NCBI GenBank assembly: GCA_900466745.1
Contig: UBNE01000030.1
Coordinates: 1 to 64,000, forward strand
Length of the DNA: 64,000 nt
DNA from: Hyphomicrobiales bacterium
GTDB lineage: Bacteria; Pseudomonadota; Alphaproteobacteria; Rhizobiales; Beijerinckiaceae
Reading direction: 5' to 3'
The translations under genes were made by a program, and so were the position numbers. The notes beneath the pieces were generated by a model, which saw only the letters and a list, made by a program, of their open reading frames with translations, searched no databases and was not told where the DNA came from. Numbering within the stretch: position 1 is the stretch's first letter; every line of letters begins with the position of its first letter. Shown one piece after another: positions 16,811-24,252 of this stretch.

Positions 16811-17809
16811 TCAGCCGCCGAAGCGGTCGCGCCAGGCCGGCTGCGCGCCCGGGAAGGGCAGGGCGGTCGCGGCATGGACGCCGCGCGCCACGGCCCGCGC
16901 CAGGACATCGGCGGCGGTGGCGCAGAGCTCGGTCAGGGCGAAGGCGTCCGAGGGGGCGCCGCTATGGCCCGTCGCGGCGGCGAAGACGATGTCGCCGTCG
17001 AGCGGGGCATGGGCCGGACGCAGCGCCCGGGCGAGCCCGTCATGCGCGGCGAGGGCCAGCCGCTTGGCCTGCGCCTTGGTCAGCGCGGCGTCGGTCGCGA
17101 CCAGGGCGATGGTGGTGTTGCGGCCGGTGCCGCCCTTGAAGCGCAGCGCGGTCTCGGCGGGGGTGATCGCCGAAGGCCAGCCGAGGCCGCCGAACTCCGC
17201 GCCGTGCTCATAGGGCGCCGCCCAGAAGTGCGGACCGTCGCCGATGGTGGCGCTGCCGACGGCGTTGACCGCGACGAGGGCGCCGACGATCTGGCCGGTG
17301 GCGGCCCGGGCGCTGGCCGAGCCGAGCCCGCCCTTCAGGTTCACGGTGGTCGCGCCATAGCCGGCGCCGGCGGTCCCCAGCGCGAAGTCGGGGCCGGCGG
17401 CGGCCGCGGCCGCGGCGCCGAGCCGGCGATAGGGCGTCTCGCCCTCGCCGCGGGCCCAGGGCTTGTCGCCGCCGTTCATCAGGTCGAACAGGATCGCCTG
17501 CGGCACGATCGGCACGCGGAAGCTGCCGACGGGAAAGCCGCGTCCCTGGCCCGCGAGCGCGCTCATCACCCCATCGGCGGCGCCGAGCCCCCAGGCGGAG
17601 CCGCCGGAGAGCACGACGGCGTCGATGTGCTCGACGGTCATCTCGGGCTCGAGCAAAGCGGTGTCGCGCGTGCCCGGTCCGCCGCCGAGCACGGCCGCGG
17701 CCGCCACGGTGGGGCGCTCGAACAGGGCGGCGGTGACGCCGGTCGCGGCGACCGCGTCATGCGCCTGGCCGACGAGGACGCCACGGACATCGGTGATAAG
17801 GTTGCGCAT
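16811..17809 (-). CDS. P1-family (S58/NylC-like) peptidase
   Basis: Members are autoprocessing N-terminal-nucleophile aminopeptidases or amidases (DmpA, BapA, nylon-oligomer hydrolase NylC). With the ATG at 17809 the protein has 332 aa and begins MRNLITDVRGVLVGQAHD, the usual start; an in-frame GTG at 17857 would add 16 atypical residues. Visible motifs are VLSGGSAWGLGAADGVM, GTAGAGYGA and GGTGRNTTIALVATDA. N231-T232 corresponds to the Asn/Thr autocleavage point of NylC-type members, so T232 should be the nucleophile. Natural substrates are unknown. Confidence 0.88.
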   Translation of the reverse strand: MRNLITDVRGVLVGQAHDAVAATGVTAALFERPTVAAAAVLGGGPGTRDTALLEPEMTVEHIDAVVLSGGSAWGLGAADGVMSALAGQGRGFPVGSFRVPIVPQAILFDLMNGGDKPWARGEGETPYRRLGAAAAAAAGPDFALGTAGAGYGATTVNLKGGLGSASARAATGQIVGALVAVNAVGSATIGDGPHFWAAPYEHGAEFGGLGWPSAITPAETALRFKGGTGRNTTIALVATDAALTKAQAKRLALAAHDGLARALRPAHAPLDGDIVFAAATGHSGAPSDAFALTELCATAADVLARAVARGVHAATALPFPGAQPAWRDRFGG

Positions 17810-17979
17810 GGCGGGAATCTGGACCGAACCGAATCGCGGCGGAGGCGTTGTCGTCACATTACGATCTTTTCATCCGCGAGCCATCGCCGGTTCACGCCCC
17901 GGAAGCGATCGTGACCTCATCGCGACCGGCTTCGAGACCCGCTGAGCGACACGTTACAGGCTGCCCCGAGGAGACCTTC

Positions 17980-18594
17980 ATGAAACCCATCGTCCTCATT
18001 GCCGCGTCGTCCATCGCGGCGCTCGCCAGCACCTTCGCCCTGGCCCAGCCGCAGACGGTCCCCGCCGCCGGCGGCGACAAGAAGCAGGAGCACACCGAGC
18101 AGACCCGCGAGCAGCGGCGCGAGGAATGGCGCCAGCGCCGCGCCGAGCAGGCCAAGGCCCGGCTGGAGCAGCGCCTCGCCAAGGTCCGCGACGAGCTGAA
18201 GCTCAAGCCCGAGCAGACGCCGCTCTTCGACAAGGTCGAGGCCCTGATCAAGCAGCGTTCGGCGGAACGCGGCGAGCGCTTCGCCGCCCTGCGCGAGGAG
18301 CGCGAGAAGCTGCGCAGCGCCGATCTGATGGAGCGGATCGACGCCCGCGCCAAGCGCCTCGGCGAGCGCGCCGCCGCCTCGAAGGAACTCGCCGATACGG
18401 TGAGGCCGCTCTGGGCGACCCTGAGCGACGAGCAGAAGACGGTGCTGCGCCGCTCGGTCCGGCAGGCGATGGCGGAAGGGCGCGAGCGCTTCCGCGAGAA
18501 CCGGGAATGGCGCGGGCGCCATCATGACGACGATCGCGGCTGGGGCCATCGCTGGCGCGGCGAGTGGCGCGACCGCGGCGGCGACGACGACTGA
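17980..18594 (+). CDS. Spy/CpxP-like (LTXXQ) periplasmic protein
   Basis: This 204-aa protein from the ATG at 17980 (GAGGAG ribosome site) has a signal peptide (about residues 1-22, cleavage after FALA) and an almost wholly helical, Arg/Glu-rich body. It contains two LTXXQ-like repeats, LKPEQTPLFDKV and LSDEQKTVLRRSV, and a His/Asp/Arg-rich tail. Such proteins act as periplasmic chaperones or envelope-stress sensors. It is monocistronic with its own terminator. The length and basic tail are unlike classical Spy, so the role is only a family-level inference. Confidence 0.8.
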   Translation: MKPIVLIAASSIAALASTFALAQPQTVPAAGGDKKQEHTEQTREQRREEWRQRRAEQAKARLEQRLAKVRDELKLKPEQTPLFDKVEALIKQRSAERGERFAALREEREKLRSADLMERIDARAKRLGERAAASKELADTVRPLWATLSDEQKTVLRRSVRQAMAEGRERFRENREWRGRHHDDDRGWGHRWRGEWRDRGGDDD

Positions 18595-18617
18595 AGGCCT
18601 CGACATCGCGTGAGACG

Positions 18618-18644
18618 GGCCGGCTCCTGCGAGCCGGCCTTTTT
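18618..18644 (+). terminator. Rho-independent terminator after the Spy-like gene
   Basis: GGCCGGCT (18618-18625) and AGCCGGCC (18632-18639) form a perfect 8-bp stem with a 6-nt loop, followed by TTTTT. It lies 24 nt after the stop codon. Confidence 0.9.
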
Positions 18645-18902
18645 CGTTGCGAATCAGCCCGCTGCGCCTGTTCGCCTGAGCGACCGCCCGGGCGAACAGG
18701 CCTGCGTCCGCCCGGCCCCGGGGCGGACGCAAGGGCAATCATGGCGCTGCCGGGCGTGTTTTCCTTGCTTGCGCCGCAATTCGGCCTTACTGCCTAACCT
18801 GCGGAATTGACAAAGGATTTCGCGATTCACCATATCTGTTCAAGTTGGATTCATGGCTTCGCGTTTACGCTTTGTCAGCCAATGCGATGCAAGGGGTGAA
18901 GA

Positions 18903-19055
18903 ATGAGTAACATCTGGCTGACATGGGGAATGCGCGCCTTCATCGGCTCCGTCTTCGTTCTGTGCCTGTTCGGACCTTACGCACTGTCGATCCTGATCGG
19001 TTGCCTCGGCCTTGGCTGCTACTGCTTCCGCAACGAGGTCGGCTCGCATCTCTAG
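18903..19055 (+). CDS. 50-aa hydrophobic membrane protein, unknown function
   Basis: The ATG at 18903 is preceded by AGGGGTGAAG at good spacing and opens a 50-codon frame. It encodes MSNIWLTWGMRAF, a hydrophobic stretch (about residues 13-41, rich in L, I, F, G and C) and a short polar tail FRNEVGSHL. Three cysteines lie in the second half (residues 34, 39, 41) and one at 21. It has its own gap upstream (about 18645-18902, with an AT-rich segment around 18785-18850 suitable for a promoter) and a strong hairpin 26 nt downstream. I recognise no family. Being a free-standing unit with ribosome site and terminator makes it likely real. Confidence 0.6.
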   Translation: MSNIWLTWGMRAFIGSVFVLCLFGPYALSILIGCLGLGCYCFRNEVGSHL

Positions 19056-19080
19056 GGCAGGCGGCTTTGCCCTCCGCGGG

Positions 19081-19122
19081 CAATGAAAAGGGGCGGACCC
19101 GAGGGGCCGCCCCTTTTCATTG
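19081..19122. terminator. Bidirectional hairpin terminator with 16-bp perfect stem
   Basis: CAATGAAAAGGGGCGG (19081-19096) pairs perfectly with CCGCCCCTTTTCATTG (19107-19122). The A-rich and T-rich flanks of the stem give a U-tract on both strands. It separates the 50-aa membrane protein gene (+) from the convergent gene ending at 19135 (-). Confidence 0.9.
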
Positions 19123-19134
19123 CTGCCGTCAGCC

Positions 19135-19425
19135 TCAGCGACGGAGGCGGCGAAGATGGCAGATCTTGACCTTGCCGCCCCGGCCGTCCGCCCGCCAGAC
19201 GCAGCCCTGTCGTTCGGGCGTGCGGTCGTAGAGATGGATGACCGCGCGGCGATTGCGGTCGAAGCGCTGGTTCGAGACATCATGCCCGCCGACGCGGACA
19301 TTGCGGCCGAAGCGGACCTCCGCCTGCGCGGCGCTGACCGCCGGCAGCGCCAGCAGGAACGCCGCGAGCATGATCCGCACGGGGACTGCGGCAGAGGTCT
19401 TGCGGGAACGCAGCGTCATCGGCAC
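19135..19425 (-). CDS. Small exported protein of unknown function
   Basis: The 96-aa protein (start 19425, or ATG 19419) has a clear Sec signal peptide (about residues 15-35, LAAFLLALPAVSAAQA). A mature part of about 60 residues follows, rich in Arg with two cysteines (GCVWRADG, KICHLRR) that could form a disulfide. The start lies 4-10 nt after the stop of the diguanylate cyclase gene, so the two are probably co-transcribed. I recognise no family. The strong bidirectional terminator follows its stop. Confidence 0.65.
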   Translation of the reverse strand: MPMTLRSRKTSAAVPVRIMLAAFLLALPAVSAAQAEVRFGRNVRVGGHDVSNQRFDRNRRAVIHLYDRTPERQGCVWRADGRGGKVKICHLRRLRR

Positions 19426-19429
19426 GGTC

Positions 19430-20671
19430 TCATGCGCCGCGCGGGCGGATCTCGCCCAGTCCCGGAAGCCGCATCGCGGCGTCGAGCTCGCCGCGCGGCG
19501 GAGGCTCGCGGGACGGCAGGGCGTGGAGCACGGTATAGGTATCCTTGCCCTTCCTCTTGCTGTGGTAGAGCGCCTTGTCGGCCAGTTCGATCAGGCCGCT
19601 TGCCTCCAGCGCGTGGCTTTGCGCCTTGCAGGCGATCCCGATGCTGAGCGTCAGCGGAAGCGCGTCGCCTTGCCAGGTGAGCGGACGGGCGCGCAGCAGG
19701 GCGCCGATCCGCTCCGCGGTCCGGATCGCCTCGTCGGCCGTCGCGCCGGGCAGCAGGATGACGAATTCGTCGCCGCCCAGGCGTGCGAAGGTCGTCCTCC
19801 GGCCGAAGGCGGCGCAGCCCTCGAACGTTCGCGCGACATGGGACAAGGCGGCGTCTCCCGCCGCGTGCCCGTAGCTGTCGTTGATCGCCTTGAAGCGGTC
19901 GAGGTCGAAGAGAAGCAGGCTGACGGGCGCCCCGCCATCGGCGAGGGCGGCCTCCAGGCCGGTCAGGAAGCTGCGCCGGTTGGGAAGCCCGGTCAGGTCG
20001 TCCTCGGCGGCGAGGCGGGCGAGCTCCGAGCGCAGGCGGTCCACGCTCAGGACGATGAAGCCGAAATTCCAGAGGGTGGCCGAGAACATCAGGACGAGCA
20101 GGTCGGCCGCCGCGAGACGGGCGACCGGGATCTCGATCTCGCTGCCGGCCAGCCTGGCCGTGAACAGCCCGGCCACCGTCAGATGCGCCAGGGCCGCGAG
20201 CAAGAGGCCGATGGCGGCGATGATCGCGCCCAGGTCGCGATGGCGGTGATTGAGCAGATAGCCGGCCGTCAGCAGGAGAGGCAGAGCCTGAAGGAGGGTA
20301 TAGAGCGGGTTGAAGCCGTACCAGGTCCGGAAGGTCGCTGCCATCGCGACGACGGAAAGGGCGAGGAGAGCGGAGCAGGACCGCCAGCGCGTCGGGTCGC
20401 CATGGAACCGGCGAACGCCCATCAGGCAGAGATAGAAGCCGGCGATGGTGAAGGCGTTGCCGAGGACGGTCTGGACAAGCAGGCCGTCATTGCCCTGCGT
20501 GGCCAGGATCGCTCCCCCGAAGATCGGGACGATCGCGCCGCAGAGCCAGAAGCGCGCGCCCCCCAGGTCGGGATAGCGGTAGACGATCGCCGCCCACAGC
20601 ACGGCGTGGGACAGGCCGAGAAGCAGGACGACCAGATAGAGGGTGAAGAAATCCGGCACCGGGGGGCTCAA
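19430..20671 (-). CDS. Membrane-bound diguanylate cyclase (GGDEF)
   Basis: This 413-aa protein has about six to seven N-terminal transmembrane helices (residues 8-210) and a C-terminal GGDEF domain (about 222-385) that makes cyclic di-GMP. The active-site motif is intact (GGDEF, 299-303), as are DDLTGLPNRRSF and DLDRFKAINDSYGH. The usual inhibitory I-site RxxD upstream of GGDEF is missing (GRRT instead), so product inhibition is probably weak. Its membrane sensor region matches no family I can name. It is followed at once by a small secreted protein gene. Confidence 0.9.
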   Translation of the reverse strand: MSPPVPDFFTLYLVVLLLGLSHAVLWAAIVYRYPDLGGARFWLCGAIVPIFGGAILATQGNDGLLVQTVLGNAFTIAGFYLCLMGVRRFHGDPTRWRSCSALLALSVVAMAATFRTWYGFNPLYTLLQALPLLLTAGYLLNHRHRDLGAIIAAIGLLLAALAHLTVAGLFTARLAGSEIEIPVARLAAADLLVLMFSATLWNFGFIVLSVDRLRSELARLAAEDDLTGLPNRRSFLTGLEAALADGGAPVSLLLFDLDRFKAINDSYGHAAGDAALSHVARTFEGCAAFGRRTTFARLGGDEFVILLPGATADEAIRTAERIGALLRARPLTWQGDALPLTLSIGIACKAQSHALEASGLIELADKALYHSKRKGKDTYTVLHALPSREPPPRGELDAAMRLPGLGEIRPRGA

Positions 20672-20854
20672 GCTCTGCGAAGCCGATCGGCTCCGTGCGG
20701 CAGGAATGCGCGAAACAGATCGCGATCGGCATAATCCGTTCGCTCAAATTGATGCCAATCCCGGCCGGCCTGTCCGGGCGTCCGGGCGCGCTCTCGCAAT
20801 GGACCGCGACGAGGGCGCGCAGTCCGGCGCGCTTCGCGCCGGAACGGGAGGCGG

Positions 20855-20891
20855 AAAAAAGAAGAGGGAGGGCAAGAATTCGCCCTCCCTC
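20855..20891 (-). terminator. Rho-independent terminator of rpsD
   Basis: GAGGGAGGGC (20864-20873) and GCCCTCCCTC (20882-20891) form a perfect 10-bp stem. Read on the minus strand it is followed by a run of six T (20855-20860). It lies 43 nt after the rpsD stop. Confidence 0.92.
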
Positions 20892-20934
20892 GGAAATCTT
20901 CGCGGAAAACGGGGCCTCGCCCCGTCCCGGCGCC

Positions 20935-21552
20935 TCAGCGCGAGTAGAACTCGATGACGAGGTTCGGCTCCATCTGCACCGCATAGGGCACGTCCGTGAG
21001 CGCCGGAGTGCGGGTGAAGGTGGCGGAGAACTTGGTGTGGTCGGCGTCGATATAGTCCGGCACGTCGCGCTCGGCGAGGGCGGCGGATTCGATGACGATG
21101 GCGAGCTGCTTCGAGCTCTCCTTGACCGCGATCACATCGCCCGGCTTGACCTGGTAGGAGGCGATGTTGACGCGCTTGCCGTTCACGGTGACGTGGCCGT
21201 GGTTGACGAACTGGCGGGCGGCGAAGACGGTCGGCACGAACTTGGCGCGATAGATCACCGCGTCGAGACGGCGCTCGAGCAGGCCGATCAGGTTCTCGCC
21301 CGAGTCGCCCTTGAGGCGGATCGCCTCGGCATAGTAGCGGCGGAACTGCTTCTCGGAAATCGAGCCGTAATAGCCCTTCAGCTTCTGCTTGGCGCGAAGC
21401 TGGGTGCCGAAGTCGGACGGCTTGCCCTTGCGGCGCTGGCCGTGCTGGCCCGGGCCGTATTCGCGGCGGTTGACCGGGGATTTCGGGCGGCCCCAGATGT
21501 TCTGACCGAGACGGCGGTCAATCTTGTATTTCGCCTCGTGGCGCTTCGACAT
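20935..21552 (-). CDS. rpsD: 30S ribosomal protein S4
   Basis: S4 is a primary 16S rRNA-binding protein of the small subunit. The ATG at 21552 gives 205 aa, the standard alphaproteobacterial length, beginning [22 protein letters not shown]. The S4 RNA-binding domain ([32 protein letters not shown]) is complete, and the protein ends [10 protein letters not shown]. It is monocistronic here, with its own terminator, as is usual in alphaproteobacteria. Confidence 0.98.
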   Translation of the reverse strand: MSKRHEAKYKIDRRLGQNIWGRPKSPVNRREYGPGQHGQRRKGKPSDFGTQLRAKQKLKGYYGSISEKQFRRYYAEAIRLKGDSGENLIGLLERRLDAVIYRAKFVPTVFAARQFVNHGHVTVNGKRVNIASYQVKPGDVIAVKESSKQLAIVIESAALAERDVPDYIDADHTKFSATFTRTPALTDVPYAVQMEPNLVIEFYSR

Positions 21553-21661
21553 GTCGCGTGTCCTCTCAGGTTCGCGAATTGAGGACCGCGCCCTCCTGCT
21601 CCCCGGCGACGGGCCGGGGCGACAGATCCGGCCTCCGAAGAAGGGCGGATCGCGGGTGCGG

Positions 21662-21694
21662 AAAAAGCCGCGCGGCCCCGTGAGGAGCCGCGCG
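21662..21694 (-). terminator. Terminator-like hairpin downstream of murI
   Basis: CGCGCGGC (21669-21676) and GCCGCGCG (21687-21694) form an 8-bp stem. On the minus strand it is followed by GGC and TTTTT (21662-21666). It lies about 100 bp beyond the murI stop and upstream of rpsD. Confidence 0.75.
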
Positions 21695-21797
21695 ACGAAA
21701 GGGCGTATGACCGAAAGCCGGCTTCGAGTCAATGTGAGGCAGGCGGAAAGCCGCCATGGGCGCCGCTGGCGCGGGGCCGATGGCCAGGCTGTTTGCC

Positions 21798-22685
21798 TCA
21801 GTTCTCCAGCGGCATCGGGTCGACGACGACCTGCGCCAGGCCGTAGCCGGCAAGCGCGATGCGCAAGGGGCCGGTCAGGGCGCCGCCGCCGGTGAAGACC
21901 GCGGTGGCGTCGCGGCCGGGGAGGCCGGGCTCGCGCGCCGCGGGCAGGAGATCGGCGACGCGGCGCGCGACTGCCGGGGCCGGGTCGATCCATTCGACCG
22001 GCCAGGGCGCGAGCCGCTTCATCCGCTCGAGCAGCAGCGGGTAATGCGTGCAGGAGAGGGTGACCACGTCGGTGCGCCGCCCTGCCGCCTCGACGAAGCA
22101 GGGCGCGATCTCGGCGGCGAGGACCGCGTCGTCGACCGCTTCGCCCTTCAGCGCCTGCTCGGCGAGGCCGGCGAGCCGGGTCGCGCCCACGAGCGTCACC
22201 GCGTGGCGCGCGGCATAGGTTCCGATCAGCTCGCGGGTGTAGTCGCGGGCCACGGTGCCGGGCGTCGCCAGCACCGAGATCAGGCCGCTGCGGGTCGCGG
22301 CGGCGGCGGGCTTGATCGCCGGGACCGTGCCGACGAAGGGAATGGCGAAGCGCGCCCGCAGCGTCGGCAGCACCAGCGTCGAGGCGGTGTTGCAGGCGAT
22401 CACCACGAGGTCGGGGTGGAAGCGCGCGACGAGCCGCTCCATCACGTCCGTGACGCGCGCGACGAGCGCCGCCTCGCCGAGCCGGCCATAGGGGAAGCCG
22501 GCGTCGTCGGCGGCATAGACGATATCGGCGCCCGGGCAGGCCCGGGTGGTGCGCCCCAGCACCGTGAGGCCGCCGAGGCCCGAATCGAAGACCAGGATGG
22601 TGGATCGCGGGCGGGGGATCGCGAGGGGGCGGTGGCCCGTTCCGGCGAGAAGATCGACCTGCATGACAGCGCTGCGAGACCTCAA
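21798..22685 (-). CDS. murI: Glutamate racemase
   Basis: MurI converts L-glutamate to D-glutamate for peptidoglycan. The 295-aa frame (start 22685; ATG 22664 is also possible, giving MQVDLLAG) has [11 protein letters not shown] near the N-terminus and both catalytic cysteines: C98 in ACNTAS and C212 in SCTHYPLLL. Length is slightly above the family norm because of an N-terminal extension of about 27 residues before the first conserved strand. It stands alone between rpsD and a divergent MarR-GNAT gene. Confidence 0.94.
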   Translation of the reverse strand: MRSRSAVMQVDLLAGTGHRPLAIPRPRSTILVFDSGLGGLTVLGRTTRACPGADIVYAADDAGFPYGRLGEAALVARVTDVMERLVARFHPDLVVIACNTASTLVLPTLRARFAIPFVGTVPAIKPAAAATRSGLISVLATPGTVARDYTRELIGTYAARHAVTLVGATRLAGLAEQALKGEAVDDAVLAAEIAPCFVEAAGRRTDVVTLSCTHYPLLLERMKRLAPWPVEWIDPAPAVARRVADLLPAAREPGLPGRDATAVFTGGGALTGPLRIALAGYGLAQVVVDPMPLEN

Positions 22686-22800
22686 AGCCCGACTCCGCCA
22701 GAGAGGGGTTAAGCGAGGGTCAATGCCGAGTGACGCGGCTGTCCCGAATTTAGTTAACTTTGTCCACTATTTCGCTGTTTCCTCCTGACGGGAGGTCGCC

Positions 22801-23727
22801 ATGGCGGGAAGCGAGACCACGGCCGTCGCGGCCATTCGCCGGTTCAACCGGTTCCATACGCGCTGGGTGGGCGCCCTCGGCGGCAATCTCCACGGCTCTG
22901 GCTTCGCCCTGGCGGAGGCGCGCGTGCTCTACGAGCTGGCGCAGCGCGAGGGCTGCCTGGCGGTCGAATTGTCGCGCGATCTCGATCTCGACCCGGCCTA
23001 TCTCTCGCGTATCCTGAAGCGTTTCGTGGCGCAGGGCTGGCTCGAGCGGCAGCGTTCGGCCGCCGACGGCCGGGCGCTGCGCCTGAGGCTCACGCCGGCG
23101 GGCGAGCTCGCGTTCCGGCCGCTCGAGGCGGCGTCGCGGGCGCAGGCCGAGGCGATCCTGTCGCGACTCTCGCCGGCGCAGCGCGACAGGCTGGTCGGCG
23201 CGCTCGCCGATACGCAGGCGCTGCTCTCGGGCGAGGCAGCGGCGCGGCCGCGGCCGGTGATCCGCGAGCATCAGGCGGGCGATATCGGCTGGGTGGTTTC
23301 GGCGCATGGCCGGCTCTACGCGGAGGAATATGGCTGGGACATGACCTTCGAGGCGCTGGTCGCCGAGATCGCGGCGCAGTTCCTGCGCGCGTTCAAGCCG
23401 GGTCGCGAGCGCTGCTTCATCGCCGAGCTCGACGGCGCGCCGGTCGGATCGAGCTTCGTGGTCGAGCAGGACGCCGAAACCGCCAAGCTGAGGCTGGTGC
23501 TGGTGGAGAAGCGCGCGCAGGGGCTGGGGCTGGGCAAGGCGCTGGTGGGCGAGGCCGTCGCCTTCGCCCGCGCCGTGGGCTACCGGCGCATGGTGCTGTG
23601 GACAAACGACATCCTGCATGCGGCGCGGGCCATCTACCAGGCCGAGGGTTTCCGGCTGGTCGCCGAGGAAAAGCATCATTCCTTCGGCGTGGATCTGGTC
23701 GGGCAGAACTGGGAGCTGAGGCTCTAA
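22801..23727 (+). CDS. MarR-type HTH fused to GNAT acetyltransferase
   Basis: The 308-aa protein joins an N-terminal winged-helix MarR domain (about residues 8-145, with LAVELSRDLDLDPAYLSRILKRF as the HTH region) to a C-terminal GNAT N-acetyltransferase domain (about 150-305). The GNAT acetyl-CoA loop is QGLGLGKALVGEA and the terminal part is ARAIYQAEGFRLVAEE. Such fusions are common in proteobacteria, but their targets are mostly unknown. An AGTTAACT palindrome (22752-22759) lies in an AT-rich stretch about 45 bp ahead of the ATG and could be an autoregulatory site. GGAGGTC lies just upstream of the start. Confidence 0.9.
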   Translation: MAGSETTAVAAIRRFNRFHTRWVGALGGNLHGSGFALAEARVLYELAQREGCLAVELSRDLDLDPAYLSRILKRFVAQGWLERQRSAADGRALRLRLTPAGELAFRPLEAASRAQAEAILSRLSPAQRDRLVGALADTQALLSGEAAARPRPVIREHQAGDIGWVVSAHGRLYAEEYGWDMTFEALVAEIAAQFLRAFKPGRERCFIAELDGAPVGSSFVVEQDAETAKLRLVLVEKRAQGLGLGKALVGEAVAFARAVGYRRMVLWTNDILHAARAIYQAEGFRLVAEEKHHSFGVDLVGQNWELRL

Positions 23728-23756
23728 AGCGCGCCGGCTTCGCGCGGAACCCCGCC

Positions 23757-23848
23757 GTCATTCCGGACAGGCCGCGCACGGCGCCGATCCGGAAACCGGC
23801 GAAGGTCTTCGCGTTGCATGATTGCGGCCGGGGCAGGCCCGGAATGAC
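23757..23848. repeat. Intergenic palindromic element R2
   Basis: A 92-bp block bounded by perfect 10-bp inverted ends GTCATTCCGG (23757-23766) and CCGGAATGAC (23839-23848). An internal GATCCGG block lies in the left half. It is one of nine related elements in this window. Confidence 0.75.
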
Positions 23849-24131
23849 GCGCTGCTTCGGTGGAGGCCGCCGCGACGGCCGGCGTGCGGGGCGCGGTCCG
23901 CAAGCCCGCCGGCAGGACGCCAGCGTCCGTCATGTCGGCATTTTCGAGCGAGATCGATCCATTTCGGCCGCGAAAGCCGCAGGGCGTGCCGGCAGGAACC
24001 GCGGCGCGCCGGCCTCTTTGGCGGTCGCGGGCGAGCCGTTCGGGGAGGCGGCGGCGGTCCGCATGTCGTTCTACATTAGAATAGTTATTTATTGGATCGA
24101 TTCTATTGTTTTGCTTGGAGGTCTGAAGCAA

Positions 24132-24160
24132 TTGACACGATGTTGTACAAGGAATATCGC
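24132..24160 (+). promoter_or_regulatory. Sigma-70-like promoter of the TonB receptor gene
   Basis: A perfect -35 hexamer TTGACA (24132-24137), a 17-nt spacer and TATCGC (24155-24160) as the -10 lie in an AT-rich stretch about 95 bp upstream of the receptor start codon. Confidence 0.55.
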
Positions 24161-24172
24161 AGCAAAAGCCTG

Positions 24173-24188
24173 AGAATCATAAGATTCT
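24173..24188. promoter_or_regulatory. Operator-like dyad AGAATC-ATAA-GATTCT
   Basis: A perfect 6-bp inverted repeat with a 4-bp spacer lies just downstream of the predicted -10, roughly +7 to +22, where a repressor would block transcription. A second, looser TAGAAT...ATTCTA pair lies further upstream (about 24075-24110). Iron or heme regulators (Irr, RirA, Fur type) are expected for this kind of receptor, but I cannot assign which one. Confidence 0.5.
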
Positions 24189-24252
24189 GTTTGTATTCAT
24201 TTTAATCTGCTCGGCGCGGCCGGACCAGGCGGCGTCATGGTGGGGGTGGGCG

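Larger units (their letters stand above)
23728..24252. other. 525-bp non-coding region before the TonB receptor gene
   Basis: The left part carries palindromic element R2. The right part (about 24060-24230) is strikingly AT-rich for this genome and holds a sigma-70-like promoter and an operator-like dyad, listed separately. I find no ORF with a ribosome site in it. Confidence 0.7.
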
